Origin: Dryas octopetala
Lineage: Eukaryota > Streptophyta > Magnoliopsida > Rosales > Rosaceae
NCBI GenBank assembly: GCA_963921425.1
Contig: OY992840.1
Span: 4,404,501 to 4,468,500, forward strand
Direction: 5' to 3'
DNA length: 64,000 nucleotides
This document shows positions 51,166 through 62,074 of this stretch, piece after piece; position 1 is the first letter of the stretch; the number at the start of each line of letters is the position of its first letter. The position numbers and the translations under genes are program-made. The notes below the pieces were generated by a model that saw only the letters and a program-made list of their open reading frames with translations, was not told the DNA's origin and searched no databases.

Positions 51166-51290
51166 AATATATATATACATATATATATGATTTAATGAAA
51201 TTATAAATCTGACTTTGGGTTTTAAAACTCATGGGTGTGAAATGGCAAAATTTTTAAAACCCAAATTCCTTCTCATAGAAGGTACATAGA
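50561..51290. other. Inserted or rearranged segment inside the broken copia
   Basis: It starts abruptly where reverse-transcriptase homology stops (GGGCTAGTTTGATATTGATG) and ends before protease homology resumes. It includes a GC-richer block (50930-51110) and a GA microsatellite. The copia integrase is absent, so this segment replaced it or followed its deletion. I could not find terminal repeats or a target-site duplication. Confidence 0.45.
51117..51157. repeat. (GA)n microsatellite
   Basis: About 20 GA units followed by (TA)n. Confidence 0.92.
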
Positions 51291-51520
51291 CAACTCACGG
51301 GTTTTACATCAACTAAATCCAAAAGGAATCTTGACTCTAGCTCCAATCTCAACATCCACCTTTATTCCATTGCCTACAAACACATAAACCTCATCCTTAC
51401 TTGACTTCCTCTTGCTTATGAACCCCTGCAAAGTATTGGACACATGAATTGTAACCTCACTGTTAAGCCACCAAGTATCACTAGCAACATCAATAAATTA
51501 GATTCAAAACATCCTTCTTG
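51291..51520 (-). pseudogene. Copia protease fragment
   Basis: The minus strand reads DTWWLNSEVTIHVSNTLQGF and then KDEVYVFVGNGIKVDVE. This is the copia protease region (usually WxxDSGAxxH.S). The catalytic DSG is replaced by NSE, so it is dead. It is probably the 5' part of the same degraded element as 49141-50560. Confidence 0.7.
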
Positions 51521-52361
51521 AGAGCTTACTTGTTTGTAGTTTGGGAAGATGGTGTTAGAGAACCAATTTTGGGTGACAATTTTCAATGTGACATAATTAA
51601 TATGATTGATAAAATTGATTATTACTTGATGCGGAATCATAAATGATATAACAGATTAACATAAATAACAAGCATATCGATCAAATTAGTGAGTGGATTT
51701 GTTTGAATAAATGTGTATGTGAAATATATTTTAGTTTAAAAATAGACATTTTAGCTTTAAATTTGTAGTTGGTAAAACATACAAGTGTACTTTAACATGA
51801 CATCATTCATATATGAGGTGTCTCCAATTAGAATTTTAAAATTCCAACAAAATTTGGGTGTTCTCAATTAAGATTTTTATGGATTTCATAGAAACATAGA
51901 TGTCCCCAACTAGAATTTAAATAGATTCCTTAAAAATCCAAATGTCCTCAAAAACTCATGAATTTTATTAAGTAGTGGGTTTTTGTGGATTTGGATGGAT
52001 TTTGTTCACATAACAAAAGTCATGAGAATTCTTGCTATTTCTCTTTAGATTTTGATGAATTCTATGAAAATCAATACAAATTTATAGAATTTATGAAATC
52101 TGCAAATTTCTTTAAAATTCATTAAAATTTCAATTGGAGATCAATTAGGACTTATAATAATGGATATCAATTTCAAGTGACACAACATGACAACCAAAAA
52201 CGACCTCTTCAAATAAGGGTCATCAATGTAGTTGGAACGCACTAGAAAGTGGTTGGAGAGAGACTTGAAGAAGTGGGTGTTTCTTTCCATCCAATCCTAA
52301 TTTTGGTTAAAACTTTTCCTAGAAATGGCTAATTTTTTAACGTAGAGGAGGGTTAGATTTT
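51521..52361. other. Repeat-like intergenic DNA
   Basis: AT-rich with recurring AATTCTATGAAAATC / GAATTTATGAAATC phrases, suggestive of an old transposon. Nothing definable. Confidence 0.4.
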
Positions 52362-52370
52362 GGCTATACC

Positions 52371-54527
52371 CAAGGAGTGAAATTTCGAAAATTTCGGCGA
52401 AATTTCGCCGAAATTTTCGTTTTTTGGGGGTTCCGAAATTTTATACCATATCCGTTAATTTTCGTTAATTTTTCGGCGAAATTTCGGTAAAATTTCGGTC
52501 GAAATTTCGACGCAGCCTCCGTTCAATTTTGTAAACTGTCAGCGAAATTTCGCCGAAATTTCGTCGAAATTTGGCGAAATTTCGTCGAAATTTGGCGACT
52601 ATACACTCAGATCTGAATCTGCCCAGCCCCATTTCCTTCCATTTTCATCTCTCAGATCTCTCTCTCTCTTCTCTCTCTTCTCCTCCTGCGCAACACCTTT
52701 CTTTCTCTCTTTTCTAGTTCTCTGTCATCTCTCTCTCTCTGTCTTCTCCCCTGCAGCAGAAACTGCGCGCACCCAGCTGCCTCCGGCCTCCGGCGTGATC
52801 CCCTGCCTCCTCCCCCATCGTGGCCTCCGGCGTGACCCCCTGCCTCCTCGCCCATCGTGACCCTCTTGCCCTGCAAGCTAGGCTGCAAGTCTGCAACCAA
52901 ATAATCAAATACAGATAACCCACTGCTGCGGCTGCTGCCTTAAGAATTTGTAACTGTAGCTGTGTATATTCATTATAATTTATGTTTAACAAGCTACGCA
53001 GCCTACGCTAGCTGTATATATATGTATAGAGGGCCCTTCCAATAAGGGATCCCTCATTTAGTGTTAAATGAGGGATCACCTTGTGGGGCCCACACGGGTC
53101 GTTTTGTGTTAATCCGAACCGTCCATTTTTTACATCTCCATTGATAGATCATTTCTGCAAAAAATCAGCCAAATCGGAAATCGTTTACCCGTTCGATTAA
53201 GCGGTCAAAGTTTAGGTGTTTATAGAGGAATTTGTTGTTCGTCCATTTATTTTAAACTTTGACCACTTAAAAGAACGAGTAAACGATTTTCGATTTGGCT
53301 GATTTTTTGCAGGGATGATCTATCAATGAAGATGTAAAAAATGGACGGTTCGGATTAACACAAAACGACTCGTGTGAGCCACACAAAGTGATCCCTCATT
53401 TAACACTAAATGAGGGATCCCTTATTGGAAAGGCCCTCTATATGTATATATATAGATATGTTAATCACGTGTATGAGTGTATCTTTTTGTTAATGTTTGA
53501 TATATATAATTTTCCCATCTATTTACTGGGTTACAATTATTTTGTATAAAACATTAATTTGTCAAATTGACAGAAATACTGTATGGCACTATGGCTTTTG
53601 ATTTGTAGATTTAAGTTGGTAGGTTTTTGGGTAATAAATAACAAAATAACCTCCACTTGCCAGTCAGTAATAAGTCACCCACCGGCCACCACCACCATCC
53701 AAATGTATTATATATATATTAATATATTAGTATATTCTATTAATAATAATATACTTATTAGTTAGTAACTTTAGTTAGTAGTTACTGCTTTTAACTCCAC
53801 CGAAAATACAAAGCACCACTTAATGAGGTCTTGAGTGTCACTTTATACAACAAGTGATCATTCAATCTAAGAACACACTTTTAATTATTTGATTATTTCA
53901 ACTTTTTTTTTTGGTCAAGAATTGTTTATACAATTATATTTATTAATTATATACCTCTTTATATTCTATTCTGATGTAGTAACTCAGTACTCAGTTATAT
54001 ATGGCTATATATAATATATGTGTAAGTGTGTAACAAACTAACAATTACCAATGATACATGATATACTCATATACATCATACATGCAGTGAGTATATGAAT
54101 CAAAATTAAGTGTATGAGTGTATCCATGTTATAAATTATAATATTTTAGTACTGGCTTTTTTTTGCATATAAAACTTTGGAGACTGAGTGGTACTGCTAT
54201 TATGGCCCATCTGAGATGTTATTTATATAATTATTAATTAGTGACTTATTTTTTTAACAATATTTACTTCCAGCGTGCATTATATTCATCTCATATCACA
54301 TGAAACTTACTATATAATTTGATTTCTTCAATGTTTTTTATCAATATAGTAGATAATATGTTAAATAAGCATACAGTCAAGTTTTATTCAAAATTTCCGT
54401 ATTTTAATAGTAATTTTCGTCATTTTTATCTAATTTTGTCGAAATCGAAATTTTAATCGAAATTTCCGCGAAAATTTCCGTAGAAATTTCCATCGAAAAT
54501 TTCCTCGAAACCGAAATTTTACTCCTT
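52371..54527. mobile_element. 2.16-kb element with AAATTTCG-rich ends
   Basis: The ends are (C)AAGGAGTGAAATTTCG on the left and, inverted, AAGGAGTAAAATTTCG on the right. GGCTATACC flanks both sides exactly (52362-52370 and 54528-54536), a 9-bp target-site duplication (9/10 if one more base is counted). The left 240 bases contain more than a dozen overlapping AAATTTCG/CGAAATTT motifs, and the right 170 bases contain several more. The interior has a pyrimidine-rich, leader-like stretch and a GC-rich block with a near-repeat of CCTCCGGCGTGAYCCCCTGC (52640-52900). A nested fold-back element lies at 53027-53440. No transposase is encoded. The 9-bp duplication suggests a Mutator-type mobiliser. Confidence 0.8.
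53027..53440. mobile_element. 414-bp fold-back element nested at a TA site
   Basis: Ends TAGAGGGCCCTTCCAATAAG and, inverted, TAGAGGGCCTTTCCAATAAG. Nearly the whole length is palindromic (GGGATCCCTCATTTAGTGTT with its inverse, GTTTTGTGTTAATCCGAACC with GGTTCGGATTAACACAAAAC). The core ACCGTCCATTTTTTA..AAAATCAGCCAAATCG is shared with the element at 24766-25122. It lies in (TA)n-like DNA. No coding capacity. Confidence 0.88.
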
Positions 54528-54536
54528 GGCTATACC

Positions 54537-55450
54537 TTTGTCAAAACCACGTAGGAAAAAGACAGCACCATTGTTAATGAAAAAAAACGACTGTCGTTTT
54601 ATTTGATAAACAGAGACCGAAACGTGTTGTCGTCGTCTAAGAATCTTTTTCCGATAAGATGGTCTTGAAAGGAACTGAAATGAAACCTGGGAATCAAATG
54701 TTGTATAATTGTATTTATTGTACAATATTTGTACTGGTACTTCCCATTTGCGATTCCTCTGAACCCATTTAATCCTTATTTGTTCGTTCAGAATCTAAAG
54801 TCTCTGTCTTTGTCTTTGGGTGGTGGGAGAGTACCCACCATTATCCGCCGCACAAAACCCACCACCCACTCCCATCTCTCTTTCTTATTTTAGTCCATAA
54901 TACTTGAAAATACTTCCATCTCTCTGTAAATTTCAAGGTATGTAATCCTCTCTTTGGAAACCCATCTCCCACAACCACTTTGAAAAATCAATTTACTTGT
55001 TTTTTTGTTGACCCAAATAAAATGTGATTGGATGTTGTTGGTTTTTTTTTGTGTTTGGTTGTGATGTTTTGTTCCAGTTTCAGCCTTATATCTGTTTTGT
55101 TCCACAAACTGGGTGTGCGATAAGCTTTGGTTGTGTTCAGGAAGCACCCTTTGTCCAGCTTCTTCACATTGAGTTACTCAATTCTCAGTTTACATCATTT
55201 TATATTGTAATTCTGAAGGGGTATATTTTGCACCCATTTGATTGAAATAACATGTCGCAAGTGATGAAGTCATGCATATTAAACTCAAACAAACTCACGC
55301 ACAACCACAAACTGCGTCCACAATTTTTGGTTTAGCAAGTAATGCATGCAATCACCAATTTTACCCATTTGGATAACAATTTCATTTCTGTTTTTGATTG
55401 GCTCTTTAGGGCTAAAGAGACCAAGAGAGAGAGAGAGAGAGCGGTTGGCA
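54537..55450. other. Promoter and leader of ER-ANT1
   Basis: No separate gene is supported. A CTCTCTGTAAATTTCAAGGTATG near 54918-54940 looks like an exon end and donor, so the leader may contain an intron ending before a GA tract at about 55424-55442. This is tentative. Confidence 0.45.
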
Positions 55451-57393
55451 ATGGCAACACAATCTGAGAAGTTTTCTGTAGATTTTGTAATGGGAGGAGT
55501 AGCAGCATTGGCGTCAAAGAGTGCAGCGGCACCCATTGAGAGAGTGAAGCTTCTGTTGCAGAATCAGGGAGAAATGATAAAAAGAGGACAACTTAAGAGA
55601 CCTTATAAGGGTGTTGGTGATTGCTTTAGAAGGGTCTTTAGAGAGGAAGGCGTCTTGTCCTTTTGGAGAGGCCACCAGGCCAATGTAATTCGATATTTTC
55701 CTACACAGGTACTTTTGTGACTTTCTGTTCCCCCATTGAAATCTTGTTTCTCTTGCAAAATTTGAGCTGGAAATGACTTACTATCTTAAACACTCTTCTG
55801 GCATTTGCCCTGTTTATTTTTCTCTCAAGACGAGAATTTTCACAAGGTATCTCAACTTTCCAGGACTTTTCTTCCCTTGTCAATTTGTTGTTTCTTCCAC
55901 TAAAATGGTGGATTCAGATATCAGGTTCGTTTAGGAGAAGATGTAACAACTTAATTTTGGAATGTATTCTACCTTTTTGGTTCTCCATAGACCTGAGATT
56001 TGTCTCGTAAATATATATTGTGGATTTTTCTTCACTTAGAGGTTAACAAAACAGGACATTGAACATATTTATCTTAGCAATTCGTGTTTTTGGATGGAAA
56101 GGAAGTCCGCTAATTTATTACCAATTGTCTTAGCATTTTAATTATAGAGAATTCCAGCCATCTTCTGAATTACATCACTTCTTGGCATCACAGAAGATAA
56201 TGGAGGTTTTGATCATTCTGCTTTGTCACTTGGAACTTGGGAATATTTATTATACTATGTTAAATCAAACGTATGTCATTTTTTGATTTGCACTTTACAG
56301 TCCTACCAAATGTTATCAGCAAACCTATTTGTAATATTCGTAGGCTGTAATATATGTAGGCTTTCAACTTTGCTTTTAAAGGTTACTTCAAAAGCATTTT
56401 TGGCTGCTCAAAAGAGAAAGATGGATACATAAAGCGGTTTGCTGGAAATGTGGCTTCAGGAAGTGCTGCTGGAGCAACTACTTCAATATTTCTTTATCAT
56501 TTAGATTATGCACGTACACGGCTAGGCACTGATGGAAGGGAGAGTGGTAGACGCCAGTTCAAAGGGCTTCTAGACGTTTACACTAAAACCTTGTCGAGTG
56601 ATGGAATAGTGGGTCTCTATCGAGGTTTTGGGGCTTCAATTATCGGAATTACGATGTACCGAGGCATGTACTTTGGAATTTACGACACCATGAAGCCTGT
56701 TGTTTTGGTTGGGCCTTTGGAGGTAAGCATTTCCGTTTCTGGAAAAACATGCTCGATGTTATCTGTATAATTCAATGGGGAGTGTATTTGCATATCAACC
56801 TATGACAAAAGCATGCATTCTTGACTGTAGTGCATTCATAGCAGTTGCATGGATATGTAGGAAACATACTGTGGTGGCTCCCTCTAGAATAATGATCTAT
56901 AATGATTTTTAATATCTATAATGATTTTTAATGTTGGCCAAAAGATTTTGAACATCTAAGTGCAAGTCTTTGAGAGAGATGTAAAATATGTTTGTGATTA
57001 CTTTTAGATTGAAATTTGTCTCATCATTCTTGATAATCCTTTATCCCAATCCTCAAAGTTAAATCATTTGAATTTCTCCAGGGGAATTTTTTGGCTAGTT
57101 TCTTGCTTGGTTGGAGTGTCACAACAGTCTCTGGGGTCTGTGCCTATCCATTTGATACTGTTCGGCGGAGAATGATGCTAACCTCAGGACAACCCTCAAA
57201 GTATCACCATGCTTTGCATGCATTTCGTGAGATCGTTCGACTTGAGGGTTTCACAGCATTGTTCCGAGGAGTTACTGCAAATATGCTTCTAGGTGTTGCT
57301 GGGGCTGGGGTACTTGCAGGATATGATCAGCTGCACCGGATTGCAAATAGACATGGTTATTCTTTTGAATCACATCAAAGAGTTTTGAAGTGA
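55451..57393 (+). CDS. ER-ANT1: ER adenine nucleotide transporter (mitochondrial carrier family)
   Basis: Three exons, 55451-55708, 56360-56722 and 57082-57393, all in phase 0, give 310 residues. The protein is a six-helix carrier that exchanges ATP and ADP. In Arabidopsis ER-ANT1 (AT5G17400) sits in the ER membrane and supplies ATP to the lumen. Three repeats show the carrier signatures PIERVKLLL (about 28-36), LDYARTRL in the second and [10 protein letters not shown] in the third. The nucleotide carrier box is RRRMML instead of the RRRMMM of the mitochondrial AACs. The N-terminus [16 protein letters not shown] lacks the long presequence of plant mitochondrial AACs, supporting the ER member. 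[20 protein letters not shown] and [19 protein letters not shown] are near-identical to ER-ANT1 as I recall it. Confidence 0.94.
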
Positions 57394-57762
57394 AAGTCTG
57401 AACATGACATTTGTATACTAGTGTTACCTCTTCATTGATTCATACTTACAAAGATTTCAGAATTTGGGAAGAAAGTGACAAATAGAAAAAAGGTCAGGCA
57501 AGGTGATCAAGGAGTTGTTGATCTATTAACACTGCTTCTTTCTGGGATGCCTAAAGAAAATCAAAGGCTTCCGTGTATACTCTTTGTACAGTTGAATATG
57601 ATAGTGGACCCCATTATGGGCTCATTTGATTGGCTATGAGGACAAGGTTGGTCCTCAAACAATCATTTCTCTAAATTATATTCACTGTTAAGACCTAGTA
57701 CTGAGTACAGATAGAGATACAGAGAAGCTGTTTATTTTACAATTTATGCTTAACCTCAACTT
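57394..57762. other. ER-ANT1 3' UTR
   Basis: About 370 bases between the stop codon and the target-site duplication of the copia element. No gene. Confidence 0.7.
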
Positions 57763-57767
57763 ATAAT

Positions 57768-57947
57768 TGTAAAAATGCTTTAGGAGAATAATTTTTCTGA
57801 TGATTTTATTCTTCTCATTTAGAGGAATTATATAGGATTACAGATATACAAGTATGGTAAGTCAACTACACAAATTAAGCTACACAATCCCACAAATCTC
57901 TCTCTTACAAATCTCTATAATATCTGCACAATTGACTCACTTCAACA
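57768..57947 (-). repeat. 3' LTR of the copia element
   Basis: 180 bp, TG..CA ended; differs from the partner LTR by C/T within the GCTACAYAATCCC motif. Confidence 0.93.
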
Positions 57948-57957
57948 CTCCCCCTCA
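57948..57957 (-). promoter_or_regulatory. Polypurine tract overlapping the pol stop codon
   Basis: The minus strand reads TGAGGGGGAG directly before the 3' LTR. The pol stop codon TGA forms its first three bases. Confidence 0.8.
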
Positions 57958-60900
57958 AGTAGGTGAGTGGATATCACACATACCCAACTTGACCAGTGAG
58001 TCATTAAATACCCTGTTGGCCACTGCTTTAGTAAGTACATCTGCTAATTGATCTTCGGACTTCACAAATGGAAAGTTAACAATTCCAGCTTCAAGCTTCT
58101 CTTTGATAAAATGTCTGTCAATCTCCACGTGTTTAGTCCGATCATGCTGAATCGGGTTATGTGCAATGTTTATGGCTGACTTATTATCACAATGTAAATT
58201 CATAGCAGTTCTTGGTTTTAAACCCAAGTCTCTGAGTAAGTTCCGTAGCCAGAGTAACTCACATACTCCAAGTGCCATACCTCTATACTCAGCTTCAGCA
58301 CTTGACCTTGCTACTACTGGTTGCTTCTTACTTCTCCAAGTTACAAGATTACCACCGACAAAGGTGAAGTACCCAGAGGTAGACCTTCTATCGTCAGCCG
58401 AACCTGCCCAATCAGCATCAGTGTAGCCTTCAACCTTCAGGTGACCATGATTAGAGAATAATAGACCTTTGCTTGGAGCAGATTTCAAATATCTCAGTAA
58501 GCGCTCTACAGCATCCATATGGGGTTTACGTGGGTCATGCATGAACTGACTCACCACACTTACTGCATATGCAATATCAGGTCTGGTATGAGATAAATAA
58601 ATCAACTTTCCTACAAGCCTCTGGTATCTCCCTTTGTCAGTAGATGATGCACTCAAACACTCAAATAGCTTGTGGTTCTGTTCAATAGGAGTATCAGCTG
58701 GTTTACACCCAAGCATCCCTGTTTCAGATAACAAATCCAGGACATATTTTCGTTGGGATAAAAAAATACCATGCTTCGATCGAGCCACTTCAATCCCAAG
58801 AAAATATTTCAAGTCTCCAAGCTGCTTCATCTCAAACTCAGAAGCTAAATACTGCTGTAAACTAGACATTTCCTCATGATCATCTCCTGTGACCACCATA
58901 TCATCAACATAGATAATCAAGGCAGTGATTTTACCTCTTCTTTGCTTCAAGAACAAAGTATGATCTGAATTACTTTGTTTGTAGCCAAAATTCCTCATAG
59001 CTTTGGTGAACCTACCAAACCAGGCCCTTGGTGACTGCTTTAATCCATACAGAGCCTTCTTCAGTCTACACACCATTCCTGTATCTGAATACTCTGATAT
59101 ACCTGGAGGAGGATCCATATATACTTCTTCAGTAAGGTCTCCATGCAAGAAAGCATTTTTGACATCAAACTGGAGAAGTGGCCAATTCTGATTGGCAGCT
59201 AATGATAACAACACTCTGACTGTATTCAGCTTGGCAACTGGTGCAAAAGTCTCTTGATAGTCAACACCATAAGACTGAGTGTACCCTTTTGCAACCAACC
59301 GAGCTTTGAACCTTTCAATGGATCCATCTGCTCTATGTTTCACTGCAAATACCCATCTACATCCTACGGTTCTCTTTCCCTTTGGTAGGGGAACAAGTTC
59401 CCAAGTCCCATTTTTCTTCAATGCTTCCATTTCCTCTGTCATCGCTTTGGTCCACCTAGAATCTGCTAGAGCATCCTGCAATTTACTAGGGATAGATGCA
59501 GAAGATAATTGATGTACATAAGATGCATATGACTTGGATAACCTATGGGATGAAACGTGATTATTAATTGGATATTTGACTTTGGCTTTGGGATCAGGTT
59601 CATACATAACAGGAGGAATACCTCGAGTACTACGAGGTGGAAGTTGATATTTTGGAGAATTAGACACAGAATCAAACAAATCAGAAGAAGAAGGAGGTAC
59701 CTCAAGAAGCACATCTGGAGGTGATTGTACTAGTGGTTCAGTAGAGGGAGTTGTATTATCATGGACATCACCAGAAATAATATGTTCAGGAGCATGTTGT
59801 TCATCATCCCCTTCTGGAATTGAGTGTTCGGGATGACCGTGATCACTAGACGAAGTAGAATGCTCAGATTCAGTTGCCTTTGTCTTCTCTAAAGGCTCTT
59901 TCATTTTGAATGTATCATAAAACCTCAAGTCTAAAACCCATTCAGTCTGAGTCGTCACTTCACCATTCGTCTCCCCCGGAAGGGAAGAATCAGTACTTGT
60001 CATAGGATAAAATAACTCATGTTCATGGAAGGTAACGTCCATAGTCACATAGAATCTCTGAGTTGAAGGATCATAACATCGATAACCTTTTTGGTTAGAG
60101 CCATAACCCACAAAGATACATTTGAGAGCACGAGGGTGAAGCTTGTCACGTTGATGAGGATGTATGTGGACGAAAACCACACAACCAAATACCCGAGGCT
60201 CCAAATGTAAAATAGAGGGAAGAGCAAAGTGATCAGACAAAACATCCAAAGGCCGACGAAACTCCAAAACACTGGACGGAGTTCGATTAATGAGATAAAC
60301 AGCAGAACTAAGGGCAGCACCCCACAGATAAGTAGGTACACGTCCACCAATCAACAATGCTCGAGCAACTTCCAACAAATGTCGATTTTTCCTCTCAGCA
60401 ACCCCATTTTGTTGGGGAGTGTGAGGGCATGAAGTCTGATGAAGGACGCCATGAGAATCAAAGAAATCACGTAACTCGTGATTGACAAATTCACCTCCAT
60501 TATCAGAACGAAGAATTTGAATACGAGACTGAAATTGAGTGTGAACCATGTGATAAAAAGACTTAATTGCAGCACAAGCATCAGATTTATATCGGAGAAA
60601 CTGAATCCACACCATTCTGGTACAATCATCAATGAAAGTAATAAACCAGCGCATACCGTGAGTAGTAGTCAGTGGAGCGGGCCCCCAAACATCAGAATGA
60701 ACGAGTTGGAAAGGAGCAGTAGCCCGATGATCACTTGGAGTAAACGAAGTACGGTGACTTTTAGCCATCACACAAGTTGCACACCGAAAGTCTGAAGCAC
60801 GACAACCAATGAACAAGGAGGGAAATAACCGTCGAAGATAAGAAAACGAAGGATGGCCTAATCGGCGATGCCATAACCAAACCAGCTTCTTATTCCCCAA

Positions 60901-61401
60901 GACCTTGTCATCAACTAAATGAGCATGTCCAAAGCGGCCTAAATTTCTATCACTGTCTAGATAATACAAGCCCCCTCTTCTAGTACCACTACCAATTCTC
61001 TCCTGTGTGCGGATGTCCTGAAAAATACAATGAGTGGGAAAAAAAGTTGCAACACAATTGAGGGACTTGGTTAGTTGACTAACAGAAATAAGATTGCAAT
61101 TTAGCGACGGAACAAAGAGCGTATTAGATAAAGACAAAGATGGAGACAAGGACACAGTACCGACTCCTACAACGGGAGAGGACACACCATTGGCATTAGT
61201 AATAAAATGTGGAGAAATAGGTTTTGACAAAGACTGAATCACATACTGATTATTAGTCATATGGTCAGAAGCACCAGAATCAATTATCCAAGCATTATCA
61301 CATGTAAATTGAGGAGTACTCAAAGCAGAATTAGGTGTACCTGACGTGGCAACAAAGCCGGAAGTAGAGACAGAATTTTGACTAGAAACCGACGTCTCCA
61401 C
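57955..61401 (-). CDS. pol: Copia pol polyprotein, intact frame without its own early ATG
   Basis: 1148 uninterrupted codons. Domains in order: protease with the DSGASDHM active site (about residues 41-48), integrase zinc finger WHRRLGHPSF..CATCVMAKS (about 175-215), integrase core (LVHSDVWGP, RSDNGGEF), reverse transcriptase (WVFAVKHRADGSIERFKARL, DVKNAFLHGDL, YVDDMVV), and RNase H (GYTDADWAGSADDRRSTSGY, SSAEAEYRGMA). All catalytic motifs look intact. The frame opens after a TGA at 61420-61422 and its first codon I can use is GTG at 61399-61401. The first in-frame ATG (about 61260) falls inside the protease active site. Normal expression would need fusion to an upstream gag, which is not there. 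Confidence 0.9.
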   Translation of the reverse strand: METSVSSQNSVSTSGFVATSGTPNSALSTPQFTCDNAWIIDSGASDHMTNNQYVIQSLSKPISPHFITNANGVSSPVVGVGTVSLSPSLSLSNTLFVPSLNCNLISVSQLTKSLNCVATFFPTHCIFQDIRTQERIGSGTRRGGLYYLDSDRNLGRFGHAHLVDDKVLGNKKLVWLWHRRLGHPSFSYLRRLFPSLFIGCRASDFRCATCVMAKSHRTSFTPSDHRATAPFQLVHSDVWGPAPLTTTHGMRWFITFIDDCTRMVWIQFLRYKSDACAAIKSFYHMVHTQFQSRIQILRSDNGGEFVNHELRDFFDSHGVLHQTSCPHTPQQNGVAERKNRHLLEVARALLIGGRVPTYLWGAALSSAVYLINRTPSSVLEFRRPLDVLSDHFALPSILHLEPRVFGCVVFVHIHPHQRDKLHPRALKCIFVGYGSNQKGYRCYDPSTQRFYVTMDVTFHEHELFYPMTSTDSSLPGETNGEVTTQTEWVLDLRFYDTFKMKEPLEKTKATESEHSTSSSDHGHPEHSIPEGDDEQHAPEHIISGDVHDNTTPSTEPLVQSPPDVLLEVPPSSSDLFDSVSNSPKYQLPPRSTRGIPPVMYEPDPKAKVKYPINNHVSSHRLSKSYASYVHQLSSASIPSKLQDALADSRWTKAMTEEMEALKKNGTWELVPLPKGKRTVGCRWVFAVKHRADGSIERFKARLVAKGYTQSYGVDYQETFAPVAKLNTVRVLLSLAANQNWPLLQFDVKNAFLHGDLTEEVYMDPPPGISEYSDTGMVCRLKKALYGLKQSPRAWFGRFTKAMRNFGYKQSNSDHTLFLKQRRGKITALIIYVDDMVVTGDDHEEMSSLQQYLASEFEMKQLGDLKYFLGIEVARSKHGIFLSQRKYVLDLLSETGMLGCKPADTPIEQNHKLFECLSASSTDKGRYQRLVGKLIYLSHTRPDIAYAVSVVSQFMHDPRKPHMDAVERLLRYLKSAPSKGLLFSNHGHLKVEGYTDADWAGSADDRRSTSGYFTFVGGNLVTWRSKKQPVVARSSAEAEYRGMALGVCELLWLRNLLRDLGLKPRTAMNLHCDNKSAINIAHNPIQHDRTKHVEIDRHFIKEKLEAGIVNFPFVKSEDQLADVLTKAVANRVFNDSLVKLGMCDIHSPT

Positions 61402-62062
61402 CTTAGAGTCAGAGGCCGTTCACTTTGTGGCTTGTTGGCTTTGTATAACAACCAAAGTCCAATAGGTCGTTCGATCTGGCAGCGAAGTACTCGGCGTCAC
61501 AGTGAGTGAACGACGCTCGGGTGGTCGGCGTCTCTGGAAGTCGGCCGGCGCGCACAGGCAGGCGGACGGGCTGGGCTTTAGGAGCGTGGCTGGGCTTGAC
61601 GAGGATGGGTTCGGCAAGGCTGGGCGAAGGCTCGCACAGAGAGCAGCAGCGGCACAAAGGGATAGGTGCGCAGCAAGGCAGAGTTGGGTCGCAACGGGCT
61701 GAGGTCGAGCAGAGTCGTAGGCGCGCAGTGGTGGCAGGCCGTGGTGGATTGCAGCGGACAGCGGCCTGGGCGCGGGATCGCCTTCGAATGGTGAAGCGAT
61801 TGACGGTGAAGCAGACCAAAGAATTGGGGTCTTGAGGAGTCGGGCCGACAGAGGTCGCAGTAGGCTGAGTCAGGCAGCGGTGGCTGAAAGTGCTGGGTAG
61901 AATACCTTGGTCTGGGTAGAACTATGCTTACACACCCAGAACAAGATCAGTATAGAACTTTAGATTTTATGGATAAATCACTAACCAATTTGATCAAAAA
62001 ACACACCTAAAGCCTAATAACAAACTCCGATTCCTATGATAAACGAGAGGAAATCAGAGGTA
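61402..62062 (-). other. GC-rich leader in place of gag
   Basis: About 660 bases between the PBS and pol, strikingly GC-rich (61420-61880) against the AT-rich LTRs and pol. It contains a 136-codon open frame (61819-61409) rich in Cys, Pro, Arg and Ala. This frame overlaps the open pol frame by about 11 bases in a +1-shifted register. It has no CCHC zinc knuckle or other gag feature. It may be captured host sequence or a deleted and diverged gag; I cannot identify it. Confidence 0.6.
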
Positions 62063-62074
62063 GCTCTGATACCA
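62063..62074 (-). promoter_or_regulatory. Primer-binding site (initiator tRNA-Met)
   Basis: The minus strand reads TGGTATCAGAGC directly after the 5' LTR, complementary to the 3' end of plant initiator tRNA-Met, the usual copia primer. Confidence 0.9.

Noticed and set aside
52652-52992. Arg/Gly-rich minus-strand proteins in the AAATTTCG element
   Set aside because: They are antisense readings of a CT-rich and GC-rich block inside a transposon, with no family features.
61409-61819. Calling the GC-rich 136-codon frame a gag gene
   Set aside because: No CCHC zinc knuckle or other gag feature is visible, and its composition is unlike the rest of the element.
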